NCBI RefSeq assembly: GCF_037975245.1
Contig: NC_092575.1
Location: 451,001 to 515,000, forward strand
Direction of reading: 5' to 3'
Source: Apostichopus japonicus
Taxonomy: Eukaryota; Echinodermata; Holothuroidea; Aspidochirotida; Stichopodidae
DNA length: 64,000 nucleotides
Below, piece by piece: positions 52,232 through 63,829 of the stretch (position 1 is its first letter; each line of letters opens with the position of its first letter). The notes below the pieces were generated by a model. The model searched no databases and was not told where the DNA came from. It saw nothing but the letters and a program-made list of their open reading frames with translations. Made by a program: the position numbers and the translations under genes.

Positions 52232-53240
52232 TGAGTAGAGAACATCACACAACAGGTCTTTTGACTTTTAGTGAAAGTATATAGACCTTAAACCACATCG
52301 CAGAACAGGTCTTCTTGACACTTAGTGAATGTATGTAATAATAATAATGGACACTTTGTATAGCGCCGGTATCCGCCCGAAGGTGCTCATGGAGCTTTGC
52401 AGAAACAGCAGAAATAGGTTACATAAATGAAACTTGGAACAGGTAAGTTCTTGAAGTTTCCAAGGCTGTTGACAAGTATAACTGATTGAGGTAAGTTATT
52501 CCACACTTTTGTGGCTGCACACAGGAGAAGGATATCTGGACCCACCGATTCCTTGAAATACGATCCTGTGTATGGTTGTACAAGTTCTGACAGGTACATT
52601 GGTGCAACATTATTGAGAATTTTAATAACGAAAAGAGCAGTTTTGTAAATGATCCTCTGTTCAACCGGCTGTAACCAGTGTAATTTGTTCAAAATTGGAG
52701 TTATATGGGAAGCTGCTGAGAATAATGTGATTAGCCTGGCAGCACAGTTTTGTATACGCTGTAAGCGCTGTAGTTGAGATTTAGTGATGCCAAATAGGAG
52801 TGAATTTCCGATGTCAATCTATGTAATGAAGGCGTGAACCATCAATTCCTCTGTTTCTTGGTTAACATATCGGCGAATACGGCCAATGTTCCTAATTGAT
52901 AAACAGGCATGATGTAATGTGGCTCTCCTTTGATAGGGATGAGTCCAGAATAACTCCAAGGTTACGAACGTTTGAAGATGGCACAATGGTTATATTACCA
53001 ACCCTAATGTAAGGGATATTAACCTTTTCAAGTTGATTATACCGCCAGTCACAATAAATTCAGTTTTTTCGTCATTCAGTTTTAGGTAGTTTTTTTTTTC
53101 ATCTATTTCCGAACATCATCTAAACAGTCTTTAACCACATCGCAGAACAGGTCGTCTTGACACTTTATGACTGTATGATAGCCTAAAACCACATCGCAGA
53201 ACAGGTCTTCTTGACACTTATAAGTGAATGTATGTAAGCC
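52232..53240. repeat. 52 bp tandem array interrupted by a LINE fragment
   Basis: Copies of AACCACATCGCAGAACAGGT plus CTTCTTGACACTTAGTGAAT lie at about 52,232-52,336 (two, the first diverged) and 53,129-53,240 (two). The ~790 bp between them is a LINE 3' fragment. The array was probably continuous before insertion. Confidence 0.75.
52337..53128 (-). mobile_element. 5'-truncated LINE fragment (CR1/L2-like), minus strand
   Basis: Minus-strand reading: LKLNDEKTEFIVTGGI near 53,040-53,090, then after breaks CAARLITLFSAASHITPI-like sequence, LNKLHWLQPVEQRIIYKTAL and LNNVAPMYLSELVQPYTGS, then KVWNNLPQSV. This is the order seen at the end of CR1/L2/Rex reverse transcriptases. The 3' end shows GCGCTATACAAAGTGTCC followed by ATTATTATTATTA, typical of L2/CR1 tails. 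It is multiply broken. Confidence 0.82.
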
Positions 53241-56200
53241 TTAAAGGCATTGAAGACTCGCCCTAAACCGCGTGCCGCCCTCTTAAAAAGTTAACTTTCT
53301 GTTGCTTGCAAGTGAAGTTTTTTCTGGTCGCTACAAAATGCAGACAGTAATGAAACGTAATACCTTGTTATCTTTTATCTGGACCTGAGATGTCCATCGC
53401 TGCTATGTAAACTGTGTTGTGGGTATTGATCGTAGCTGCATGTATTGACTGTACACTAGTGTCTAAATACCGAGCGAGCCTTCATAAATAAAAACGATAA
53501 CATTTATCTTACCTTCACATCACCAAATCCGTAAGAAGTTTTAATCCGGTATGGAAATGGTGACACGTACGTTCAATTTCCTTCGGATCCAGAGAACAAA
53601 TTATATATTATGTTCTAGCCTTATATATTGTCGGATAATCAACTTTTATTCAAGAAATGATCCCCACAACAATTTTGAAGGAATAATTTGGTACATTTTA
53701 CGGTCAAGATCTTCCATTTCCTGAAACACTTGAATCCATATGAAAATAGCGACTTTTCCTTCTTCCATAAAACAAACTCTAACAACGCAGCTGGTTCCTT
53801 CACATTTTGCGAAATGATATTCCACATGAAATAAGTAAGGTGTACTTTTCACTAGCAAAATCTTTCATTTTCTGGAATATTTTAATCTGTATTAAAATGT
53901 GGTGACAACTTCCTTCAGATTATGATCCATAAAGACAACATGGATAATCCACGTTACATGACACAAATGATTGTGTACCTTTCTGGGTCAAGATCTTACA
54001 TTGTTCTCAAAGAGTTTATTCCGCATGAAATGCTGACTGGTTTCCTTTATTATAGCAATATTATTCACTTCAGGGGAGTAGCCAGCTATTTGATTGAGGG
54101 TGGGGGGGGGGGAGCTAAATTTGTATCTCCAAATTTAAGGGGGGATTTCGTCCCGATTTAACGGCCCACACTAAGAGCAACCGCCAAGCGAGATAAAATA
54201 TGCCCTTTTAGACATTAATTAAACCAATTTATGACTGGAAAACAGTATTTTCCCTTATTTGTTTGGGGGGGGGGGAGAGAGAAAACGTTTATTATTTACC
54301 CTTATATGGTCACTCCATCTTCAATTTGTTTTCAGTCGTGCCCATTTCTCTACCCACATCCAAAACAAATTTTGTTGGGGTACTTTGCCCTATGCCCCCT
54401 CTGGCTACATCAGAGTAAGTTGGATGTCAGGAAATATTTCTTCTCGGAGTGAGTTGTGGGCGAGTGGAATAGTCTTTTTAATTCGGTAGTTATGTCTAAA
54501 AGTGTAAATGCCTTTAAGAATGCACTTAACAAATGAATTTCCTGAGTGTGGGAGACTGTTGTCTTTTTCTTTTTATAAGCACACTGTCCTTCCTGACCCT
54601 TTTCTTACCTAAACTAAATAAAGCCAATACTTCACTTGTCTAGAAGGTGAAGGGTGAGCAGACGACGATCACATCTTGCGCAATTTGCCCGTTTTGGTAA
54701 TGGCGCCGGAATCTGCTTTTTGATATATTTTATGCATCTTGAAGAAAGCTTGATCCAAGTCTAAGCCTAAACGAAAATTCTCGCCATTTGTCAACATGTA
54801 ATTGAGAAATGAAAACTGCTATAGTCATTTTACCGCCCCCACACCCACCCCACCACACCCCGCGTAATATTTCTATTATTGAGAGGTATATCATTCGGCA
54901 GGATAAACCAAACGAGTAATTTCCCACAGGGCTTAACTAACATGATTCGCTAAATTTCGCTTCCTTTTCCATTTTCTGTTTGTTTGGTTTCTGACGTATA
55001 TATGTGTATTAAGTATCTTTTCATGGCTTAGTATATTCTGTAAGAAGCAAAGCATTTGTTCGGCCTCTCTACGATATATGTTGCAAAGTCCAATGACTAG
55101 CAAATGTTTCATTACACGAATTCTGCTATGTTCACATGTGCTGGAGAAGTGGTTGATATTAGTTGCTTCAGTCATAATGTACACGACGTGTCATTAAGTG
55201 TTAAAGAACATGCGAGACAAGCCTTGCAAATATCGATCTCGAGTGACAGATTCTCTAACGATGAACCATCAACCACCGTCATCACAGCATGATACCACTG
55301 TATAGGATAAACGAAGACATACTGAGACGAACACAGGAGGCACAGAAAGTACTTCAACCGGTTCATGAAAAGAATACTTAGAATGCTCCACCACACACCT
55401 TCCCTTTCCTCGCACAACCCCAGAAACCCCCTTCCCCGCACGATCCCAGAAACCCCCTCATCGATGAGTTTATTTCAGTCTTACACTGTAGAAATTGCTG
55501 ATCGGTTTCACCGGGTAACTTGAACCACCCTGCCCTTATATTGCTTTACCGTATTTCGTCTGGAATTTTGTTTAAAACCTTGTTGACTAGAGACAAGAGT
55601 TATGCAGAGCTGGGTCTTGATATCCCTCTAAATAGATAATATCTAATCTCCCCCCCCCCCCCCCCCGTTATCATCTCTGACGAGGCGAAAACAGTTCTGT
55701 AATTATTTAGACCATAGCCCGATAAATGACTAAATATTTGTTATAAAGACAAATATTTAATATAAAGTACCACATAGCTCATGTACCCTAGTTTGAATAC
55801 TGAATTTAGTTCACCACCTACCCACCCACCCGCGCAACCCCACACCCCATATCTTTCTCTGTCACCCTTCCCATATAAACAATCCACTGACTTGAGTGAT
55901 ACAGAAATACAGTGTGGCGATTACTGTTCGTATTCCATGCCTCTTCCTCTTGGCCTGATCATAACTGCTTGTGTAACGGTTGACCTAAGCTGGTCAAGTA
56001 CATAGTTTACATGGGTCTAACACGATAATTCGCTTTAAAAACTTTGTACTTATTGGCTAGCTTTTTTTCTTGAAACAGTCATCAACATTCCCTTATTTGT
56101 AGATTGATGACGAACGAAGAGGAGAACAATGTGGGCCACCTGGATCTCTGTGACCTTTACGGAGCCCTCAATATCTGCGATTGACCTTTAATGGTGATAA

Positions 56201-56525
56201 ACAAGTAGGAAAGCCTTCCGACATCGGGTAGTCATTCGGAGTTAATCCCCCCACCCGTGTACTGATCATGCCAGGTTGCGGCGATAGAGTGGGCCATAAT
56301 AATCCCATATAATAACAAACGGAACTGTAATTTTTCGTATATACTGTTTTGACTTTGGCAGTATCGTAGGCTTACATGCGTCATTGTGTTACGTGCTACT
56401 ACTGATTGAGGAAGCGATTTGGTGCTTCCACCTGCAGGTTGGCATAGCAGACTGTTAGAAGATTTTCAACACCCGCTACCACTACCCTGTCACATTGAAG
56501 TGAATGTTATATAGCAGGAATCAAC
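53241..56525. other. Intergenic, upstream of the MMP gene
   Basis: No exon was recognised. Diverged repeats around 53,520-53,930 share TTTAATC.GTATGAAAATG and CTTCCTTC blocks. G-rich repeats lie around 54,070-54,130 and 54,265-54,280, and C-rich runs around 54,830-54,860 and 55,650-55,665. The MMP promoter should lie just upstream of 56,526, but I see no clear TATA box. Confidence 0.5.
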
Positions 56526-56642
56526 ATGCAGAATTGGAAGGTCTGCAGTATATTACTGATAGCTTTGCTGTCTCTAGTTGGCTTCGTGGCAGGCAAGAAA
56601 AAGAAAACAACAAGTGACGAGATTATTGGCACTGATGAATTC
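56526..56642 (+). CDS. MMP exon 1 (signal peptide)
   Basis: Encodes [20 protein letters not shown] then [20 protein letters not shown] hydrophobic core with small residues before GKKKK fits a cleaved signal peptide. The KKKK run just after the expected cleavage site is unusual. Donor GTAAGT, phase 0. Confidence 0.88.
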
Positions 56643-59600
56643 GTAAGTTTGCAGAAGTTGCCGTAATGGTAATGGTATTACGTATATAAGCCTATACGTA
56701 AGTCTAAGATGTAAAACGGGGTTATAGCCTACAATATATGAGTTATTTTTAAAGCTACCTAAAAGGTATAGGCTTACCTACGTATAACCATATTTACCAA
56801 CTTAGACCTATGTAGGTTTACATGGGTGTAACATGGTAACCATTGGTTTGTCGTTAGAGATATACGTCGTCTGATCTGTTGGTTGCCAAGGTATTATTTC
56901 AGCTCAATCTTGGGCATGCATGCAAGTTTGGGAGTTCTATGGTGACCCTCACCAGGTATACATGACACATTTAATGCAGAGGATACAACGGTTATTCTTC
57001 AGAAAGTCATTATATGGTGAGTACACGCATTTCTTATAGTTTGTTAGTGAGTACACATGATAAAGTGTGGTATGTTACTCAGCATGTTACGATGTAACAA
57101 AATGTTTCCCTACATCTAAGTCGTGTTTGTTTCGATATGGTGAGGTTTATGGTGAGGGTGGGACAAAAATGATTTCTGTGGCGGTAGCTCAAGTCTAACT
57201 CAACGAAATTGAAACATGCCTTGTAAAATTAGCGCAGTAGAAAGCCCGTACTGACAATTTCACCTTCTGTGTTCAAATTGGAGTATGATTGGTGGTCAAG
57301 TCACCGTGGTGGTTTTCGAGGCTGCATGATAGCATAACCAGACGTCACCATTACCAGTGTTCTCTTGTACTCTCACCTTTGAAATAGAGAACTGAATTTG
57401 TCTTGTACTAAATAAGTCATTACGTATAGTCATAATTCTAACTGCATATAGTCCAAGAAAAAGAAAGACGGATATAGATGGTCAAGCAATTTCGGATATG
57501 TAGATTTTGCTTAAAAATCACTAGGAGAGAACAAGAAATTCCAGAAAACGACGCATTTTTAAACTACAGCGTAGGCCTACAGGCAATAATCACAATTATT
57601 CGTCTGTTATGTGTAATTAAGTTTAGATATCGTAAATAAAGTTGAGATATTTCAATGTCTGAAAATTTCGAATTCAAGCTAAATATTAACCTACCAAGGT
57701 AGCCAGCTTACTGTTGGTTTTATTTCTAATTTGTTGGTTTTATTCTTGCGTAATTACCACCTGTTTCATTCCTTCCTAAAAGCAAACGGAATCATTGCGA
57801 TCATGATGCAGTATGTATGCGTGTCTGTGTGTGCGTATGTATGTGTGTATGCGTATGTGGGTGCGTGCGTGTGCGTGTGTATGTGACGCTTTGGCTTGTA
57901 AACACGATAACTCAATATTCTAAAGTTGCATGAACTTCGAACTTTGTACGTATAGATGCACCATATTGAGTTCTCGGTTGCTATTGTTTTTCGGTTGGGA
58001 TCAAAGGTCATACTAGGTCACCAGTGGTCAAACTGTGAAAAACTTGTAAACACTATAACTCAATATTAAAATGTTGGATGGGCTTCAAATTGGCATGTAC
58101 ATGCAACATAGTGAGATTTCGGCTGCTTCTGTTTTCGGCTGGGATCAAAGGCCATACTAGGTCACCAAAGGTCAAACTGTGGAAACACTGTAAATACGAT
58201 ATCTCAAGAACAGAGGCTTTGATGAATTTCATGTTTGGCATGTTGACATCCCATGTTAAGTAGAGGAAACCCATTGAAAATGGTGGAGGTCAAAGGTCAT
58301 TTGCGGTCAACATTGAAGTTAAAGTTTGAAAATCTTGTAAGCACGATAACTCAAGAAGTACATCTTTCTTGAACTTCATAGTTTGGATGTAGTTCAACTT
58401 GGTGAGTGCAAGAACCCTATTGAAATTGGAAGAGGTCAGTAGTCAAATGAGGTCAACAGGTTACAAAGTCTGGAAAACTTTTAAACAAGATAACTCCAAA
58501 ATTTAAGCTACAATTAACCTGTGAATTCTCCAACTGGCTTTCTGGTCGTAAAGTTACGTCATAAATGAACAGTCTGCATTTGCTTGTTTGTTCCTTTCAA
58601 TAAATAATTCATATACACAATTCTTGTATCCATGCCGGTCGGATTGTCTGCAGCAAACAGCTTCCAATTTTTTATTTTTTATTATCATATAATACAGAGA
58701 TATTGACTAATTGAAGAGACCCTGTGACACCTAAATCCATTTTTAATAGAAGGTATTGGGATTCGCTTATGACTTATAACACTTATTGGCGTAATGATGT
58801 AGATAACAGAGTTTAACATCAAAGTCAGTCAAAGCAAATCCTCCCCACCCCCCCCCCCTCCCACGCCCTACAAGCCCGACTATAATACCTGTGCATCTCA
58901 GTGGATTATCCTGTACATATCTTCTGACGTTGTGTTTGTTTTTGTAGAACTACCTTGTCAAATACGGATGGTTTCCGACTGGTGTCTCGCATAGCCAAGA
59001 CTCGGGGAGATCGGCTCTAGCGTAAGTAGTTTGATATTTCATCCACTTTAGCTGTTCAGTTCTAGTAGGTTTTTGTCCATTACAAAGCAGCAAAGTGCGG
59101 CACACGGTAGGTTAGAGGTTAGGTTTAACTTGGACAATCAGTTCTTTATGTTGGAAATAGTACCGCAACCAGGAAAGATGTAGGAACAGAAAGCTCTTCA
59201 GTTAAACATTCTTAAATTCCTCACTGACAGTCTGTAATCATCATAATGGTTTCGAGCTAAAACACTGTTGAGTACATATACGAATATTAACAAATGTGTA
59301 TCGCATTTATCATTGACAGTGCAATGCAGCTATTCGCCGGTCTAGAACCTACTGGAACCGTAAACGAAGAAACACGTGAATTACTCATAACACCGCGGTG
59401 TGGCAACCCCGATGTCTTCGGTGCAAATGAAATGCAAAGACCGAATATAAGAGCTAGACGATATGCGACAAGCCGTAATATTTCATATTTCATTGCTTCT
59501 TAGAGTTGTTACTCCTCTTTACTGCTCAGGATAAGTTAATCAAATTTCAGATAAAAACCGTTACCATATTGCGTAATCATAAAATACATATTCATGAGCA

Positions 59601-62600
59601 ATCGTGCGGGCGATGTGTGATAATACACTGCACAGAACATATTGTTAAAATAAAACACTTACATGACATTGAAATTCCCTGGAACATGTACACATGCTGG
59701 AATATAAGCTTTCACTTTGCATTTTCCCATTTTATTACTATAGAATATTTATGGTCGAGAATGGATCTGAAATATTACTTTGAGAATTTCAGTGTCCACC
59801 TGACTCGGGCGGAGGTAAGAGACGCCATTGAGAGGGCGTTTGAACTCTGGGCTCGACACGCCCCTCTTACATTTCGTGAAACAGATGATTCCAGTCAAGC
59901 CGACTTCACGATTAGTTTCAATACTGGTGATCACGGGGACGGGGCGCACAACGCATTCGATGGACCTCGTAAGTACCAATCACTCAATGGCCACTCACAA
60001 TTTGAAATTTGAAAACAGAAAATGAAACTATAGGTGTTTTCCAAACCAATTTTTCATCACAGGTGGAACCTTGGCGCATGCGTTCTATCCAGAGGACGGA
60101 CGAGCCCATTTCGACGATGAGGAAGATTTTACTGTTAGATCATATAATGGTATCAACCTATACATTGTTGCTGCTCATGAATTCGGTCACGCGTTTGGTT
60201 TGGGACATTCTGACGTCCAGGGGGCCCTGATGTACCCATGGTACCAGGGGTACGTGGAGAACTATGAACTACCCGAGGATGATATCCAGGGCATCCAACA
60301 GATGTATGGTAGGTATACACTTACATCAAATACATTTGAAACACCGATAAACATTAGAGTGTAATGGCGTCATTGGCAGTGTGACGTCATAAGACAGATA
60401 AGTTGTTTCCATCTTCGAATTTCATTTATGTTTTGCTCAGAATTATTTATTGGATTACGACTTACATGAAGTAGGCCCAATACATAATCGATTGAAGAGA
60501 GCTCTGACGTCATTTCTGCAGATATTCCCTTTCCATTATCATATTGGTCTTGGCAGCAATGAGTCACCGCAAAGACCACAACAACTCGGCAAGATTTGTT
60601 CCTTTATAAAGATTTGATATAAAAATCGATTGAAATTAGAAAGATATGATTTGTGCTTAATGGAATCTTCGCAAAATGCAGATAATTTTGAGATCTAAAA
60701 CGTTATATTTTGTTGACTATTGGTGATAACTTCGTCATATAAGCATTTAATTTATGTGATTATATTCTATGAATGTGTGAATATAAACATAAACACAATG
60801 TTACGAACAATCTATGCATTGAATTTATATTCCAGGTATTCCACCCGAAGAAGAAACCCCGGCTGTAGCGTCTGGGCCTGGTCGCACGGGGGAGAACTTA
60901 CCTGACACTTGTACCAGTCCATGGGATGCCGTAGATCAATGTATGTGTGGTCACTTAATGTGTACATATAGTACAGAACAAACCATATTAAACATATCAA
61001 ACATTTGTGTTTGCTTGCACATGTAAATAATAAATATGTGTCATTTGTGTAAAGAAATCACTTTCACGCCGTTTTATGGATTTGTATCGAAGGTTGTGAT
61101 CTCTGGTAACACGGAATGAAAGTTGGTTTTAACTTGTAGCACTACCAAAGACCTGATTGTTAAGGATCTCAACCAGTTAAGGGCTGAATTGCTCAGTTGG
61201 TTAAGTAGGCCTTGTAATTATGAAGTCACTAGTTTGATGTCTGCTTGATCTAATTGTTTTCTCTTTCAAAAAGTGTTTATAACTTCCCATCAATTTTCTA
61301 TTAATGATTTGCTTTACACTATTTTACGCAAAAGACTTTTGGTAACTAAACTTTAAACTATGTAATATAATTATATAAAAAAAAAACAGGTCACAGGCAT
61401 TCATTCGAACGAAGTGAATTCAGTATATTTAAGAAACTTTTGCTAAATCTTGACTTGACATTTGAATTCTTTAGCATTTGATGCCAAGGTGTACGCGTTC
61501 AAAGGAAAGCACCTTTGGAGAATAAGGAACAACGGCGTCGCCAGTGGATTCCCAAAGAAGATTACTTCCGTGTACAAGGGAGCTCCAAGCAATGTTAACG
61601 CGGTTGTGACATCAAAAATTAATCAAAAGACTTATATTTTCAAAGGTAAGTTCATAGAAACTGAGCTGCTAACTCTGTTTTTGTTTTTTTACGGTGTGTA
61701 TTTACGTCATTGACAATGTCACATGTTACGATAAAGCATTTGATTAATAAGCAATTAAACAATCACAGAAACAACACACAATAGCAGTCATAACTGCAGT
61801 CAAAACACTCTTTGCTTTTTGCCCCCCTGCCAAAAAGGGGGGGGGGCTGAAGCAACTGCCAATAAGGTAATTAAAAGGGTATAACACCCACTGTTTAAAC
61901 AGATATCGAGGGCACATGCGTAGTATATCTATATTTTTTAGCACGGAATAAAATCAGTGTCGGTTAGGTTTTCATATTACTGTAGTAAAGATATGTTGTA
62001 GAAGCCTTTATTATTTATCAGGTTACTTGCAGCGTTATTCTGCAGTGCAATGAACCAGGATTAGCCGCAGCAATGCAATGAAGAGGTATTAGCCCCAGTA
62101 ATGCAATGAACCAGGATTAGCCCCAGCAATGCAATGAACCGGGATTAGCCCCAGCAATGCAATGAACCGGGATTAGCCCCAGCAATGCAATGAACCGGGA
62201 TTAGCCCCAGCAATGCAATGAACCGGGATTAGCCCAGCAATACAATGAACCAGGATTAGCCCCAGCAATGCAATGAACCAGGATTAGCCCAGCAATGCAA
62301 TAAACCGGGATTAGCCCAGCAATGCAATGAACCAGGATTAGCCCCAGCAATAAAATGAACCGGGATTAGCCCAGCAATGCAATGAACCAGGATTAGCCCC
62401 AGCAATACATTGAACCGGGATTAGCCCAGCAATACAAGGAACCAGGAGTAGCCTCAGCAAAACAATGAACCAGGGTTAGCCCCAGCAATACAATGAACCG
62501 GGATTAGCCCCAGCAATGCAATGAACCAGGATTAGCCCCAGCAATACAATGAACCGGGATTAGCCCCAGCAATGCAATGAACCAGGATTAGCCCCAGCAA

Positions 62601-63829
62601 TACAATGAACCGGGATTAGCCCCAGCAATCCAACGAACCGGGATTAGCCCAGCAATGCAATGAACCAGGATTAGCCTCAGCAAAACAATGAACCAGGGTT
62701 AGCCCCAGCAATACAATGAACCGGGATTAGCCCCAGCAATGCAATGAACCAGGATTAGCCCCAGCAATACAATGAACCGGGATTAGCCCCAGCAATCCAA
62801 CGAACCGGGATTAGCCCAGCAATGCAATGAACCAGGATTAGCCCCAGCAATAAAATGAACCGGGATAAGCCCAGCAATGCAATGAACCAGGATTAGCCCC
62901 AGCAATACAATACACCGGGATTAGCCCAGCAATGCAATGAACCAGGATTAGCCCCAGCAATACATTGAACCGGGATTAGCCCCAGCAATACAAGGAACCA
63001 GGAGTAGCCTCAGCAAAACAATGAACCAGGGTTAGCCCCAGCAATACAATGAACCGGGATTAGCCCCAGCAATCCAACGAACCGGGATTAGCCCCAGCAA
63101 TACAATGAACCGGGATTAGCCCCAGCAATGTAGTGAACCGGGATTAGCCCAGCAATGCAATGAACCTGGATTAAGCCCCAGCAATACAATGAACCGGGAT
63201 TAGCCCCAGCAATACAATGAACCGGGATTAGCCCCAGCTCCTGAATACACTGGTTGCTCTGAAGGAATGATACCATCCCACGCCCCTGCCCCACCCCCCC
63301 CCCCACCCCCACCTCCCTTGGACGACACGCCCTCTCTTACATGTATCACAAACGGAAGTGCCCTTCTATAGGGAAAATAACATTTGTCTGTCGTTTTCCT
63401 GCCACCGGTAAAGGGTCTTCCATTGGCATGAATATGATAGGCTAGGCATATATCGTCATGTGTTTGTGACAGAAAGTCGCTTTTGTCCAGAAATCGGGCA
63501 CTCTGCACAAGTAGTGGACTTGACAATGGTCCAATGTTTACACCTTTCTTGTGTTTGTAATCTAGACAAGGCAATCAGTCCTTTAACATATTCTTGGTCT
63601 CATACTTCGATGGACGTATCTTTACATGAATTCAAATTGTGATTGTTAGGTATCTATAGTAACTGTTTCCAATCAATGGTTGCCTTTTATTACAGGAAAT
63701 AGATATTGGAGATACACCAATTACAAACTCGACGCAAACTTCCCAAAAAAGCTGAAAAAGACGGGATTACCAAAATCGGTCACGGCTGCATTCGTGTGGG
63801 GTGGTAATGGCAAAATACACATATTTAAG
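56526..63829 (+). CDS. Secreted matrix metalloproteinase with hemopexin domain (partial at 3' end, 8 exons seen)
   Basis: Joined exons 56526-56642, 58948-59021, 59320-59474, 59744-59968, 60063-60308, 60836-60940, 61475-61645 and 63696-63829 give 409 residues; all junctions are GT/AG and in phase. Order: signal peptide (1-~24), propeptide with PRCGNPD cysteine switch, RARR furin-type cleavage site, catalytic domain with [23 protein letters not shown] (structural Zn/Ca site), [12 protein letters not shown] (catalytic zinc) and ALMYPWY (Met-turn), a short hinge, then hemopexin repeats. These zinc endopeptidases degrade extracellular matrix; in sea urchins related MMPs include the hatching enzyme. 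The RARR site implies intracellular activation. No fibronectin inserts or transmembrane part are seen. The domain is cut off by the window edge. Naming a specific MMP is not justified. Confidence 0.95.
56643..58947 (+). other. MMP intron 1
   Basis: 2.3 kb. It holds a GT-rich microsatellite at 57,812-57,885 and a diverged array with AGGTCA half-sites at 57,890-58,480. No exon was recognised. Confidence 0.7.
57885..58490. repeat. Diverged ~120-140 bp tandem repeat with AGGTCA half-sites
   Basis: About four copies, each containing CTTGTAAACACGATAACTCAA, a TGAACTTC..ACTTTG block, then GGGATCAAAGGTCATACTAG and GTCACCAGTGGTCAAACTGT. One copy carries AGGTCAAAGGTCA (58287-58299), an exact direct repeat with 1 bp spacing. 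Similar GGTCAAAGGTCA-rich repeats are, from memory, common in marine invertebrate genomes. Confidence 0.8.
58948..59021 (+). CDS. MMP exon 2 (propeptide)
   Basis: Acceptor GTTTGTTTTTGTAG; encodes [20 protein letters not shown] then RSALA. The YLxxYGW(F/Y)P motif is the standard start of MMP propeptides. Donor GTAAGT leaves two bases (GC) completed by T in exon 3. Confidence 0.93.
59320..59474 (+). CDS. MMP exon 3 (cysteine switch, furin site)
   Basis: Encodes [40 protein letters not shown] and [18 protein letters not shown] is the cysteine switch (usually PRCGVPD), whose Cys holds the catalytic zinc in the latent form. RARR before Y fits a furin-type site as in MMP11/14-type enzymes. Donor C|GTAATA is weak but keeps the frame. 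An unspliced frame would continue a few codons to TAG. Confidence 0.92.
59744..59968 (+). CDS. MMP exon 4 (catalytic domain N-terminal half)
   Basis: Acceptor TTTTATTACTATAG; the first two bases complete a Gln codon. Encodes [40 protein letters not shown] and [20 protein letters not shown] then [20 protein letters not shown]-like and ADIxIxF..GDHGDG..FDGP blocks are typical. The in-frame upstream stretch 59506-59743 is intron. Confidence 0.95.
60063..60308 (+). CDS. MMP exon 5 (zinc site and Met-turn)
   Basis: Encodes [60 protein letters not shown] and [20 protein letters not shown] then Y. All three zinc-ligand His residues and the catalytic Glu are present in [11 protein letters not shown], and the Met-turn is intact, so the enzyme should be active. 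The codon at the exon 4/5 junction makes Arg (DGPRGT) where Gly is usual. Confidence 0.96.
60836..60940 (+). CDS. MMP exon 6 (hinge)
   Basis: Acceptor TTTATATTCCAG; encodes [20 protein letters not shown] then [14 protein letters not shown]. This is a short Pro/Glu-rich hinge ending with the Cys that normally starts the hemopexin domain disulphide. Donor GTATGT, phase 1. Confidence 0.88.
61185..61262 (+). repeat. tRNA-derived SINE-like sequence
   Basis: TTGCTCAGTTGGTTAAGTAG matches the D-arm/box A of tRNAs, and CTAGTTTGATGTCTGCTTGA sits where a box B would be but is degenerate. The rest does not fold as a tRNA. A SINE head in MMP intron 6 is likely. Confidence 0.5.
61475..61645 (+). CDS. MMP exon 7 (hemopexin repeat 1)
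   Basis: Acceptor TGAATTCTTTAG; encodes [40 protein letters not shown] and [16 protein letters not shown] plus one base. FDA...FKGxxLWR and (D/N)A......TYIFKG are hemopexin blade signatures; the second D(A) is NA here. Donor GTAAGT, phase 1. Confidence 0.93.
61646..63695 (+). other. MMP intron 7
   Basis: 2.05 kb, of which about 1.2 kb is the minisatellite at 62,040-63,240. The rest contains G/C runs (61,838-61,850; 63,293-63,312) and no exon I can recognise. Confidence 0.7.
62035..63240. repeat. 27-28 bp minisatellite, ~43 copies
   Basis: Unit: AATGAACCGGGATTAGCCCC plus AGCAATGC. Variants: CCAGG versus CCGGG, GCAATGCA versus GCAATACA, and three versus four C. Blocks of several units (for example AGTAGCCTCAGCAAAACAAT near 62,448, with similar copies near 62,672 and 63,004) recur, indicating higher-order duplication. 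Minus-strand frames reading VHCIAG are artefacts. Confidence 0.95.
63696..63829 (+). CDS. MMP exon 8 (hemopexin repeat)
   Basis: Acceptor GCCTTTTATTACAG; two bases complete Gly, then [20 protein letters not shown] and [20 protein letters not shown] then HIFK. This is a standard hemopexin blade (GxxYWRY..LDxxFPK......P..VxAAF.W..NGKIxIFK). A donor AAG|GTGAGT follows at 63,830, in phase 0. Three further copies of the exon end follow within 57 bp steps, so the true 3' end of this exon is uncertain. Confidence 0.85.

Noticed and set aside
53520-53930. Open frames on the minus strand (FHVEYHFAKCEGTS and similar)
   Set aside because: The region is a diverged repeat with recurring CTTCCTTC blocks; no family resemblance.
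59506-59743. Open frame extending upstream of MMP exon 4
   Set aside because: It includes no MMP-like sequence, and the acceptor TATTACTATAG at 59,743 fits the phase of exon 3, so the upstream part is intron.
60009-60230. Alternative-frame open reading over MMP exon 5
   Set aside because: Shadow frame; the zinc-site frame is the coding one.
63088-63574. Minus-strand frames with repeated VHCIAG peptides
   Set aside because: They are translations of the 27-28 bp minisatellite and adjoining poly-C, not protein genes.
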